Below, piece by piece: positions 27,209-35,618 of a stretch of 64,000 nucleotides of DNA. A program made the position numbers and the translations under genes. The DNA lies in assembly GCF_900128425.1 (NCBI RefSeq), contig NZ_LT635782.1:437484-501483 (forward strand), given 5' to 3'. Every line of letters starts with the position of its first letter. The first letter of the stretch is position 1. A model generated the notes under the pieces. It searched no databases and was not told the origin of the DNA. It saw only the letters and a list, made by a program, of their open reading frames with translations. The DNA comes from Anaerococcus urinomassiliensis. Its GTDB lineage: Bacteria; Bacillota; Clostridia; Tissierellales; Peptoniphilaceae.

Positions 27209-27718
27209 TTATTTGTTAAGTTCTTCTACAAAAGATTTGATTTGAACTGGCAAGTCTTTTGGTGTTCTTGCTGTTATAATATTTTGGTCGACTACAGTTT
27301 CTTCATCAACCCAGTTTGCACCAGCATTTTTCACATCTGTACTAATAGTTTTAACTGATGTTGCTTTTACTCCTTTTAGGATATCTGCCTCTACTAGAAC
27401 CCATGGACCGTGGCAAACTGCACCAACAAGTTTTCCAGCTTCGTGCATTTCTTTTACAAATTTTACTGTGGCTTCACATTTTCTCATGGAATCTGGAGAA
27501 TAACCACCTGGGATGTAGACAGCATCGTAGTCACTAGCTTTTACATCTTTACTTGCTAAATCTGATTTTACTTTTAATCCACCAGACTTGCCTACATATT
27601 CGCTATCTGCTTCTGTTCCTACTAGGTCGACTTCAAAATCTTCTCTAAATCTATGGTATGGATAAAGCAATTCACTTTCTTCAAAATTATTTTCAATTAG
27701 TACTGCTATTTTTTTCAT
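27209..27718 (-). CDS. DJ-1/PfpI family protein
   Basis: A 169-residue class I amidotransferase-like protein. The nucleophile elbow GAVCHGPW carries C102, preceded by VYIPGGYSPD, with a conserved acid near E14/E15. Relatives act as deglycases/glyoxalases, chaperones or peptidases; the exact activity cannot be read here. The start follows AAGGAG. It lies 48 bases from the helicase gene on the same strand. Confidence 0.88.
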   Translation of the reverse strand: MKKIAVLIENNFEESELLYPYHRFREDFEVDLVGTEADSEYVGKSGGLKVKSDLASKDVKASDYDAVYIPGGYSPDSMRKCEATVKFVKEMHEAGKLVGAVCHGPWVLVEADILKGVKATSVKTISTDVKNAGANWVDEETVVDQNIITARTPKDLPVQIKSFVEELNK

Positions 27719-27766
27719 ATTTATCTCCTTTGTTTCTTAAATCGGCTCCTTATATACTTACCCAAG

Positions 27767-29572
27767 TTATTGATTTTTAATATATAGGTAGAAAGGAGAA
27801 GGCTCAACCTTGATTCCAAAGCGATTTTTGATGCTTACTAAGTGAAGATTTTCTCTGGCCCTAGTCATAGCTACATAAAAGATTCTACGTTCTTCTTCAA
27901 GCTCATTTTCCTTATCATCTTGGTAAACTATCATGGGGAACTCATTCTTGACTAGATCTACTATAAAAACATTGTCGTATTCTAGACCCTTGGACTTGTG
28001 GATGGTTGATAGGATTATATTGGCATTTTTGTTTGTATTTACATAATTCTTGTAAGCTATAACCTTATCATAAAATTCATCAATAGTTTTTAGTCCCTTA
28101 GTAAAATTGATTATACTTTCGAGATATAAGTCCTTGTTAAAAATAACTTCCTTGTACTTACTAGAGAACATTTTGATGTAATCCTTATAGCCCATATAGG
28201 AATAAATATATGAGATTTTGCGATCTATAGTTAGCCTTCTAATGTGTTTTATTTGCTTTTCTTTAGCCATGAGATTGTAGGCTTTTTCATCATCGACTAT
28301 TTCATATAGATGATCAAATATACTAGAATTAATAGGTTTATATTCTAATTTCCTCACTTCTTCTTTTGTTAAGTAAGTTTTGATTTTGTAATAAATATCA
28401 TAAAAAACTTCGACGTCGTCCGGATGTTCTGAAAAATAAATTATTTTTTCCATATCTTTGATGATTATAGAGTCAAAAAAATCATAAGATCCACTATTTA
28501 TAGCAAATTTGATCTTATCTTCCATGAGAAAACTCACAAGATTTAGAGAAGAAATGTTGTTCCTATATAAAATAGCATTTGTTTTGCCATCTTCTATGTG
28601 ATTTATTATGTATTTGTAGGCATCATATGAATCTTTTCTGTATACTAGATTTACCTTATTTTTTTGAGGGTTTTTAGTAAATATATTTTTTTCATACCTA
28701 TTTTTATTAAGCTTTATGAAGCTATCGCTAACATTTACTATTTGAGTAGAAGACCTGTGATTTTCATTCATGGTAATAATCTTTGCATCTTTAAAGACAT
28801 TTGTGAAATTTAATAGATACTCAGGATTTGCAGCCCTGAAGCCGTATATAGACTGGTCATCATCAGCTACTACCATGAGATTGTTTTCTGGAAAAACTAT
28901 TTTTTCAAGAATTTTAAATTGCAAGATAGAAGTATCTTGTCCCTCGTCTAGTTGTATGTACTTATATTTGTTTTTAACAGATCTCAATAAACGACGATCT
29001 TCGGATAAGAGTCTATAAGCTAAGGTCTGCATATCATCAAAATCTATATAAAAATTTTCTTTTTTGAAATTTTCATATATCCTATAAATTTTTTCTATAT
29101 TTTTGATATCAGATTTTGTAAGATAGGATATGTCAGATAAGGAATTTCTCATGTGACCCACATAGGAAAAAAAGCTTTTTAGATCTTCATTGCTCATAGT
29201 GCGATTATTTATGTCAAAATATATTTTTTGTATGAGATTGTACTTGTTGTAGCTATCATCACTTTCCAAAATTTTTAGCCTGCGATTTTGACTTTTGTAA
29301 TAATTTCTAATTACCAGGTAGCAAAAAGCATGGATAGTCATAAAGTTTGTTTTGTAGTCTATGTCTTCTTTTCTTTCAAATCTTTTTTTCATATCCATAG
29401 CCTGGGTTCTGGAAAAAGTTAGAGATAGGATTTTTTCTGGATTAATTTCTTTGGAAAGTTCATCAATTCTCTCCAAAAGCATGGTTGTCTTTCCTGCTCC
29501 AGGTACTGCTAGGACCATACAAGGGCCATTTTTGTGATTTTTTGCTAAAATTTGTTTGTCTGTAAGTATCAT
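27767..29572 (-). CDS. UvrD/PcrA-like superfamily 1 DNA helicase
   Basis: A 601-residue ATP-dependent helicase. Motifs in order: VPGAGKTTMLLERI (Walker A), LTFSRTQAMDMKKR (Ia), LDEGQDTSILQ (II, DEGQ), VADDDQSIYGFRAA (III), STIHKSKGLEYDNVFIVDL (V) and VAMTRARENLHLV (VI). It is shorter than canonical PcrA/UvrD (~720), because the C-terminal extension is missing, so it is probably an additional repair or recombination helicase rather than the main one. A 12-bp palindrome lies directly upstream. Confidence 0.9.
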   Translation of the reverse strand: MILTDKQILAKNHKNGPCMVLAVPGAGKTTMLLERIDELSKEINPEKILSLTFSRTQAMDMKKRFERKEDIDYKTNFMTIHAFCYLVIRNYYKSQNRRLKILESDDSYNKYNLIQKIYFDINNRTMSNEDLKSFFSYVGHMRNSLSDISYLTKSDIKNIEKIYRIYENFKKENFYIDFDDMQTLAYRLLSEDRRLLRSVKNKYKYIQLDEGQDTSILQFKILEKIVFPENNLMVVADDDQSIYGFRAANPEYLLNFTNVFKDAKIITMNENHRSSTQIVNVSDSFIKLNKNRYEKNIFTKNPQKNKVNLVYRKDSYDAYKYIINHIEDGKTNAILYRNNISSLNLVSFLMEDKIKFAINSGSYDFFDSIIIKDMEKIIYFSEHPDDVEVFYDIYYKIKTYLTKEEVRKLEYKPINSSIFDHLYEIVDDEKAYNLMAKEKQIKHIRRLTIDRKISYIYSYMGYKDYIKMFSSKYKEVIFNKDLYLESIINFTKGLKTIDEFYDKVIAYKNYVNTNKNANIILSTIHKSKGLEYDNVFIVDLVKNEFPMIVYQDDKENELEEERRIFYVAMTRARENLHLVSIKNRFGIKVEPSPFYLYIKNQ

Positions 29573-29578
29573 ATCTTT

Positions 29579-29616
29579 ATCATACCATATAAAAATTCAT
29601 AAAAATATGGTATGAT
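29579..29616. promoter_or_regulatory. Palindrome between divergent helicase and nitroreductase genes
   Basis: ATCATACCATAT (29579-29590) and ATATGGTATGAT (29605-29616) form a perfect 12-bp inverted repeat with a 14-base spacer. The right arm doubles as a TATGAT -10 for the nitroreductase gene; the left arm abuts the helicase start codon. It is a possible operator. Confidence 0.45.
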
Positions 29617-29647
29617 GATTATAGAATACATACACGGGGGGATAAGA

Positions 29648-30445
29648 ATGGAAACCAAAAATTTTTTGAAATATAGGATTTCTACTAGAGATTATAAGAA
29701 TGAAAAATTGGCCGAAGATATTAGCAAAAAAATCTATGAGATCGTAGATGCTCAAGCAGAAAAATTAGGCAAAGAAAACCTAGCTTTCCTACTAAATACA
29801 GATGGAGAATCTGTATACAAGGCTCTTGATGGAGTTGCAGGCTATAGGGGTGTTATGATAAAGGCACCAGCTTATATTGCTATTGATGCACGTAACAACG
29901 ATCCAGCGACCATAGTCAAGGGAGCTTATGGAGCAGAGGCTATCATTACAGAACTTTCTAAGCTTGGTTTGGGAACTTGCTGGATTACAGTAAGTGAAGT
30001 GGATGAACTAGTAAAACAAACTGCATTTAGCTATTCAGAAGGAGATATAAATATATTGCTTGCTGTTGGCTATCCTTTAGATGATGAGGCTCATGAACAT
30101 AGTTATTTTGACAGAGGCGCTACAGAAGACTTGGTATTTTTAGGTGATTTTGATACACCTGCTACAGATGAGGATCTCAAATATAGGGGATTAGGTCATA
30201 TATTTGACTACGCAAAATTTGCACCATCAACCAATAACCGTCAACCATGGAGATTTTTGATAGTAGATGATGAAATGCGTCTATATATAGAAGATTACAA
30301 TGGATATGAAAATTTAATAGATGCAGGTATAATGATGTATTATATAGATGAATTAAGCAAAGCATATGCTATGCCATTAGGATTTGAAGTTGATCCGAAA
30401 ATAGGAAATGATAAATACACATATATCGGAATGACAAAAATGTAA
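29648..30445 (+). CDS. Nitroreductase-family protein (TM1586-like)
   Basis: A 265-residue flavin-dependent oxidoreductase-like protein with an internal twofold arrangement. The N half has YRISTRDYKNEKL and LSKLGLGTCWITVSEVDELV; the C half has IFDYAKFAPSTNNRQPWRFLIVDD. This fits the single-chain nitroreductase group in which two NTR halves are fused. It probably uses FMN and NAD(P)H; the substrate is unknown. ATG 29648 after CGGGGGGATA is preferred to an in-frame ATG at 29612 that overlaps the likely -10. A terminator follows at once. Confidence 0.82.
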   Translation: METKNFLKYRISTRDYKNEKLAEDISKKIYEIVDAQAEKLGKENLAFLLNTDGESVYKALDGVAGYRGVMIKAPAYIAIDARNNDPATIVKGAYGAEAIITELSKLGLGTCWITVSEVDELVKQTAFSYSEGDINILLAVGYPLDDEAHEHSYFDRGATEDLVFLGDFDTPATDEDLKYRGLGHIFDYAKFAPSTNNRQPWRFLIVDDEMRLYIEDYNGYENLIDAGIMMYYIDELSKAYAMPLGFEVDPKIGNDKYTYIGMTKM

Positions 30446-30450
30446 GATAT

Positions 30451-30471
30451 GGCGCTTAGGCGCCTTTTTTT
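30451..30471 (+). terminator. Intrinsic terminator of the nitroreductase gene
   Basis: GGCGC - TTAG - GCGCC followed by seven T. Confidence 0.85.
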
Positions 30472-30485
30472 ATTGAGAGGTTAGA

Positions 30486-31292
30486 ATGATAAGATTATAT
30501 ACAGAAAAAGATTTTGAAAAGATGAGAAAGGCAGCAGAGATTTTATGCCAAACTCATCTAGCGCTTAGAGAAGTTATAAGGCCAGGAATGACTACAAAGT
30601 CCCTAGATGACTTTGCCAACAAATTTATAGTTGACCACAAAAAAGCAATACCAGCTCAACTTGGTTATAGTGGCTTTCCATATACCCTTTGCATATCAGT
30701 AAATGATGAGATCTGTCACGGTTTTCCAAGCGATTATGTCTTAAAAGAAGGGGATATAGTGTCAATTGACAATGTAGTTGACCTTGACGGAGGACTTGCT
30801 GATTCTTGCTGGTCATACAAAGTTGGAGATTTGGCAGACAGAGATCAAAAACTAATGGATGTGACACTAGAAGCCTTAAATCGTGGGGTAAAAGCTGCTG
30901 TAGTTGGCAATAGGATAGGTGATATTGGCCATGCTATCCAAGAATACTGCGAAGTAGAAAATGATTTTTCAGTAATACGTGATTTTATAGGCCACGGTAT
31001 AGGCAAAGAAATGCACGAAGATCCACAAGTTCCTCACTATGGCAAGGCTCACAGAGGTCCACGTATTCAAGCTGGCATGGTCTTTACTATAGAACCTATG
31101 ATAGCTAGTGGAAATTGGCCAATGGAACTAGAGGACAATGGTTGGGTTGCCAAGACTCGCGATGGCTCAAATGTTTGTCAATTTGAACACCAACTAATAA
31201 TTCACGAAGATGGTCCTGAAGTAATCACTGACCAGAGCAAATATGCCTTGACTGAGGAAGATATAAACTTTATTAAATCATATAAATTTTAA
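30486..31292 (+). CDS. map: Methionine aminopeptidase, type I
   Basis: 268 residues; removes the initiator methionine from new proteins. The five metal ligands are visible: D95 (VSIDNVV), D106 (LADSCW), H170 (GHGIG), E203 (TIEPM) and E234 (QFEHQL), with the substrate histidine H78 (ICHGF). The length is a little above the usual ~250. It overlaps the following acetyltransferase gene by one base. Confidence 0.95.
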   Translation: MIRLYTEKDFEKMRKAAEILCQTHLALREVIRPGMTTKSLDDFANKFIVDHKKAIPAQLGYSGFPYTLCISVNDEICHGFPSDYVLKEGDIVSIDNVVDLDGGLADSCWSYKVGDLADRDQKLMDVTLEALNRGVKAAVVGNRIGDIGHAIQEYCEVENDFSVIRDFIGHGIGKEMHEDPQVPHYGKAHRGPRIQAGMVFTIEPMIASGNWPMELEDNGWVAKTRDGSNVCQFEHQLIIHEDGPEVITDQSKYALTEEDINFIKSYKF

Positions 31293-31840
31293 TGGGTGGC
31301 ATCATGGACTTAATAAATACTCCCAGTCAAAAGAATAAAGAATTTTTTGAAAATTTATATTTTTCTGCATTTCCAGAAGATGAACGCATAGACACTTCTG
31401 ATCTCTATGAACTGTATAATCAGGGTTTTATAGAAATAGACCTTATTAATCATAATAATAAAAATGTTGGATTTGCAGTAATTTACTTAAATGAAAATAT
31501 TCACTTGCTTTCATACTTTGCCATTGACCCAGGATTAAGAGGTATGGGCTATGGTAGCAAGTCCTTAAAGTTATTAAAGGAAAAATATGATGATTTGATG
31601 ATTGAAATTGAGTCTACTAAGTTTAAGGACGCAGATGACTATAGTTTGAGAAATAGACGAAAGGCCTTTTATATCAAAAATGGCTTCAAAATTCTAGATA
31701 CTCAAGTCGATTATTTTGGCATAGAGATGGAACTTATGGCAACCACAAAAGATGCCGGTATAGACGAGTATATGGAGACCTATTTAAATATCTTTGATGA
31801 TGATTTTGTAAATGATAATATAAAACTGTTGAATATGTAA
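31292..31840 (+). CDS. GNAT-family N-acetyltransferase
   Basis: 182 residues. Acetyl-CoA-binding region YFAIDPGLRGMGYGSKSLKLLKEKY (motif A, R/Q-x-x-G-x-G/A pattern), then NRRKAFYIKNGFKI (motif B). The substrate is unknown. The start may be ATG 31292 (overlapping the map stop codon) or ATG 31304, which has GGGTGG before it. The gene is translationally coupled to map and followed by a terminator. Confidence 0.85.
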   Translation: MGGIMDLINTPSQKNKEFFENLYFSAFPEDERIDTSDLYELYNQGFIEIDLINHNNKNVGFAVIYLNENIHLLSYFAIDPGLRGMGYGSKSLKLLKEKYDDLMIEIESTKFKDADDYSLRNRRKAFYIKNGFKILDTQVDYFGIEMELMATTKDAGIDEYMETYLNIFDDDFVNDNIKLLNM

Positions 31841-31872
31841 AAGCCCTAAAGCTAAAAACTTTAAGGCTTTTT
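31841..31872 (+). terminator. Intrinsic terminator after the GNAT gene
   Basis: AAGCC-C-TAAAG pairs with CTTTA-A-GGCTT across a seven-base loop, followed by TTTTTTC. Confidence 0.8.
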
Positions 31873-31953
31873 TCTTGGCTTTATAATCATTGGTCTATAT
31901 TAATGATTAATTATCCTATATTAAATACTTTTGACAAAAAAAGAAGAATAGAG

Positions 31954-32565
31954 TTAATTGTCTAATTCTTCTAGTGAAATTTGGTTTTTGGTTTTTTCTC
32001 TTTCGCTCATTTTTTGATTGTAACATTCTCTGCATAGGGGCTCGTACTTATCTTTGGATCCTATTTGAATCCTAGATTCATCAGCAGACTTCCTATAAGA
32101 TGCCCAAGCATCTTCACCACATGATGCACAGATGGCATGGTGTTTGGTTAGCTCATCAGCTATAGGCATGATTTCTTTTATAATCTCAAATGGTCTAGTC
32201 TTAAAGTCCATATCTAGTCCTGATACTACTATGGTTATATTTTTATCCATTAGCTTGTTAAAAATATCTATAACTTCTGTAGGATCATTTGGGAAAAATT
32301 GAACTTCATCGATGCCAATTGCATCAAGTTCGTGGTTTGTTGCATAGTCGAAAATATCATTTAAATCTTCCACCTTTATTGCATCTAGTTCTAGATTGTC
32401 ATGACTAACTATTTTTCTTTCATCATCTCTGTCATCAACTGCTGGTTTAAAGGCTGCTATTTTGTAATTTGCTATCTTCATCCTATAAAGCTCACGCCAT
32501 AGAGAAGTAGTTTTGCCTGAGAACATCGAACCGGTATGAACTATTAATTTTCCTTGTTTCTTCAT
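31954..32565 (-). CDS. tdk: Thymidine kinase
   Basis: A 203-residue type II thymidine kinase that makes dTMP in the salvage pathway. Walker A is HTGSMFSGKTTSL (residues ~11-22), Walker B-like region GIDEVQFF, and a lasso/zinc domain with CASCGEDA and CRECY cysteine pairs. It is downstream of ychF, eight bases away on the same strand, so the two form an operon. Confidence 0.95.
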   Translation of the reverse strand: MKKQGKLIVHTGSMFSGKTTSLWRELYRMKIANYKIAAFKPAVDDRDDERKIVSHDNLELDAIKVEDLNDIFDYATNHELDAIGIDEVQFFPNDPTEVIDIFNKLMDKNITIVVSGLDMDFKTRPFEIIKEIMPIADELTKHHAICASCGEDAWASYRKSADESRIQIGSKDKYEPLCRECYNQKMSEREKTKNQISLEELDN

Positions 32566-32573
32566 TTTACATC

Positions 32574-33671
32574 CTAAACATTAAAGCGGAAGTTTACTAC
32601 ATCGCCGTCTTTCATGATGTAATCCTTGCCTTCCATCCTCAATAGACCTTTTTCCTTGGCATTTAGTAGGGAACCAGAGTCTACTAATTCATCATATGAT
32701 ACGATTTCTGCTTTAATAAATCCTCTAGAAATATCTGAATGGATTTTGCCAGCGGCATCTACTGCTTTTGTACCATTTTTTATAGTCCAAGCCCTAGTTT
32801 CCATTTCACCTGTTGTTAAGAATGAGATCAGGTTTAGAGTTCTATAAGAATCACGTATTACCTTATCAAGTCCAGATTCTTCAAGACCAAGCATTTCTAG
32901 GAAGTCTTTTTTCTCCTCTTCCTTTTCTAGTTCAGAAATTTCATACTCGATTTTGGCAGATACTATAGTTACTTCTGCGTTTTCTCCCTTGGCAAAGTTG
33001 CGAACTTTTTCTACATAAGGGTTGGACTTACCGTCATCTGCAGCGTCTTCTTCGTTGACATTGCATACATATATTATTGGCTTATTTGATAAGAGTTGGT
33101 AGGCCCTAAGAAGTTTTTTCTCATCATCAGTTAAGCTTAAGGTTCTAGCAGACTTTCCTTCTTCCAGTACGCTATGAACTTTTTCTAAGACCTCAACTTC
33201 TCTAGCAACTTCTTTATCATTTCTGGCTACTTTTCTACGTTTTTCTAGGACCTTATCAACCATTTCAAAGTCAGCATAGATAAGTTCTAGATTTATAGTT
33301 TCTATATCGCGGATTGGATCAACAGATCCATCAACGTGGGTCACATTTGGGTCATCAAAACATCTTAATACTTCTACGATAGCATCTGTTTCTCTGATAT
33401 TTGACAAAAATTGATTACCAAGTCCCTCGCCCTTGCTTGCTCCTCTTACAAGTCCTGCTATATCATAAAATTCTATAACAGCTGGTACGATTTTTTTTGA
33501 ATTGTTCATATCGGACAAAACTTCAAGTCTTGGGTCAGGAACATTTACAAGGCCAACATTTGGATCTATAGTAGCAAAAGGGTAATTTGCAACCAAAGCC
33601 CCTGCCTTAGTAATAGCATTAAATAAAGTTGATTTCCCAACGTTTGGCAAACCTACGATTCCAAGTTTCAT
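32574..33671 (-). CDS. ychF: Ribosome-binding ATPase/GTPase YchF (Obg family)
   Basis: 365 residues. The P-loop GLPNVGKSTLFNAIT is at the N terminus, followed by DIAGLVRGASKGEGLGNQFL (switch region), a coiled-coil insert and a C-terminal TGS domain (TWTIKNGTKAVDAAGKIHSDI ... FRFNV). In other bacteria YchF prefers ATP, binds ribosomes and affects stress responses. It is the first gene of a ychF-tdk unit. Confidence 0.95.
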   Translation of the reverse strand: MKLGIVGLPNVGKSTLFNAITKAGALVANYPFATIDPNVGLVNVPDPRLEVLSDMNNSKKIVPAVIEFYDIAGLVRGASKGEGLGNQFLSNIRETDAIVEVLRCFDDPNVTHVDGSVDPIRDIETINLELIYADFEMVDKVLEKRRKVARNDKEVAREVEVLEKVHSVLEEGKSARTLSLTDDEKKLLRAYQLLSNKPIIYVCNVNEEDAADDGKSNPYVEKVRNFAKGENAEVTIVSAKIEYEISELEKEEEKKDFLEMLGLEESGLDKVIRDSYRTLNLISFLTTGEMETRAWTIKNGTKAVDAAGKIHSDISRGFIKAEIVSYDELVDSGSLLNAKEKGLLRMEGKDYIMKDGDVVNFRFNV

Positions 33672-33848
33672 ATACTAAATCACCTCAATTTTCTTATTTA
33701 CACGATGTTAATATTATAATTGATTTGTAGCAAAAATCAATCAAGTAATATGCTAGGAAAAGGAGGTCATATTAAGTATAGTTATCCTATAAATAAGTTT
33801 ATATGATAGAAATATAAACTTTAAGATAAGGAGTTTAAAGGAGTATTT

Positions 33849-35618
33849 ATGGATATCAATCAACGTATAGAATCTTTAAGAAAATTGATGAATGATAGAA
33901 AAATTGAAGCTTACATTATCCCAACTTCTGATCCTCACCAATCAGAATACTTGGGTGATTCATATAAGGATAGGGAATTCATATCTGGATTTACTGGATC
34001 TGCTGGAACTGCTGTAGTTACAACAGATGGGGCAAAACTTTGGACTGATTCAAGGTATTTTTTGCAAGCTGATAAAGAATTAGCTAATAGTGAATTTGAA
34101 CTTATGAAAATTGCTGATGACAATTACCCAACTTTAGAAGAATACTTAGACGAAGTAGTTAGTGAATTTGGCAAGATAGCCTTTAATGGCAATGTATTTT
34201 CTGTCAAAGAATACAAAAAACTAAGCGAATCAATGGGATCTAGGACCTTGGTTTCTGATGTGGACTACATATCAAAACTTTGGAATGATAGGCCAGCTTT
34301 GCCAGAGGATAAAGTTTGGCTATTAGATGAAAAGTACGCTGGTGATAGCGCAGAGACAAAAATATCTAGAGTTCGTGATGTCATGGATGCAAATGGTTAT
34401 GATTACTATTTTATTGGTGCAGTTGAAGATATTTGTTGGCTGCTAAATATTAGGGGAAATGATATAGACTACAATCCTGTTGTTTTATCATATTGTTTGA
34501 TTAGCAAAGACAGAGTTTACCTATGCATAGATGAAAACAAGCTTGATGATGAAGTTAAGGCTTATCTTGATGAAAATAATATAAAAATCCACTCATACGA
34601 TTATATTTTCACATTACTTAAAAATATCCCAGGGAAAAATAGGATTTTCCTAGATCCAGAAAGATGTAATGTTGCTATTTACGACTCAATTAATTCCAAT
34701 GTAAAGATCTCCACTGGCACAAATATTACAGAAAATATGAAAGCTATTAAATCTGAAACAGAGATAAAAAATACAAAGGAAGCTTACATTATCGATGGAG
34801 TTACTCTGGTTAAATTCTTTAACTGGTTAGAGGTTGGAGCAAGCACAGGAACACTAAACGAATATGTGGCTAGCAAGAAACTTCATGAACTTAGAAGTGA
34901 AAATGAAACTTTCATTGAAGATTCTTTTGAATCTATTGTTGGATATAAGGATAATGCAGCAATTGTTCACTATGCACCATCAGACATTGGCTCAAAAACA
35001 ATTAGCAAAGAAGGAATGATTTTGATAGACTCTGGAGCTCATTACCTAGAAGGAACTACAGATATTACAAGAACTATAGCCCTAGGTAATCTCAAAGAAG
35101 ACGAAAAAATTGACTATACACTAGTTTTAAAATCACATATTGCATTATTTTTGAGCAAATTCAAAAACAAGACTACAGGACAAAGACTTGATGCTATCGC
35201 AAAAAATCCACTATGGAAAGCAGGGAAGGATTTCTTCCACGGAACGGGACACGGGGTAGGATACCTACTAACAGTACATGAGGGACCACAAAGAATTGCC
35301 CAAGGCTCTGACATTGAGTTTAAAGAAAATATGTTTACTTCTGTAGAACCAGGCCTATACATTGCAAACAGCCATGGAATTAGAATCGAAAACCAAGCTG
35401 TAGTTAAGAAAGCATTTGAAAATGAATTTGGCAAATTCTTAGAATTTGAAAACCTAACCTATGTACCTATAGATACCAGACCAATCAAAACAGAAATGTT
35501 AACAAATGAAGAAATTGATTGGATCAATGACTACAACAAGAAATGCCAAGAAGTTTTAAGTCCACACCTAGAAGGATCTGACCTAGAATACTTGAAAGAA
35601 AGTTGCAAAGAAATTTGA
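33849..35618 (+). CDS. Xaa-Pro aminopeptidase (M24B), long three-domain form
   Basis: 589 residues, twice the length of simple M24 enzymes. Two creatinase-like N-terminal domains (IPTSDPHQSEYLG, then DICWLLNIRGNDI) precede the pita-bread catalytic domain. Metal-site motifs are LIDSGAHYLEGTTDITRT, HGTGHGVGYLLTVHEGPQ, SVEPGLYI and GIRIENQAVV. It cleaves N-terminal residues before proline. ATG 33849 follows AAAGGAG. The end overlaps uvrC, suggesting co-translation. Confidence 0.92.
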   Translation: MDINQRIESLRKLMNDRKIEAYIIPTSDPHQSEYLGDSYKDREFISGFTGSAGTAVVTTDGAKLWTDSRYFLQADKELANSEFELMKIADDNYPTLEEYLDEVVSEFGKIAFNGNVFSVKEYKKLSESMGSRTLVSDVDYISKLWNDRPALPEDKVWLLDEKYAGDSAETKISRVRDVMDANGYDYYFIGAVEDICWLLNIRGNDIDYNPVVLSYCLISKDRVYLCIDENKLDDEVKAYLDENNIKIHSYDYIFTLLKNIPGKNRIFLDPERCNVAIYDSINSNVKISTGTNITENMKAIKSETEIKNTKEAYIIDGVTLVKFFNWLEVGASTGTLNEYVASKKLHELRSENETFIEDSFESIVGYKDNAAIVHYAPSDIGSKTISKEGMILIDSGAHYLEGTTDITRTIALGNLKEDEKIDYTLVLKSHIALFLSKFKNKTTGQRLDAIAKNPLWKAGKDFFHGTGHGVGYLLTVHEGPQRIAQGSDIEFKENMFTSVEPGLYIANSHGIRIENQAVVKKAFENEFGKFLEFENLTYVPIDTRPIKTEMLTNEEIDWINDYNKKCQEVLSPHLEGSDLEYLKESCKEI

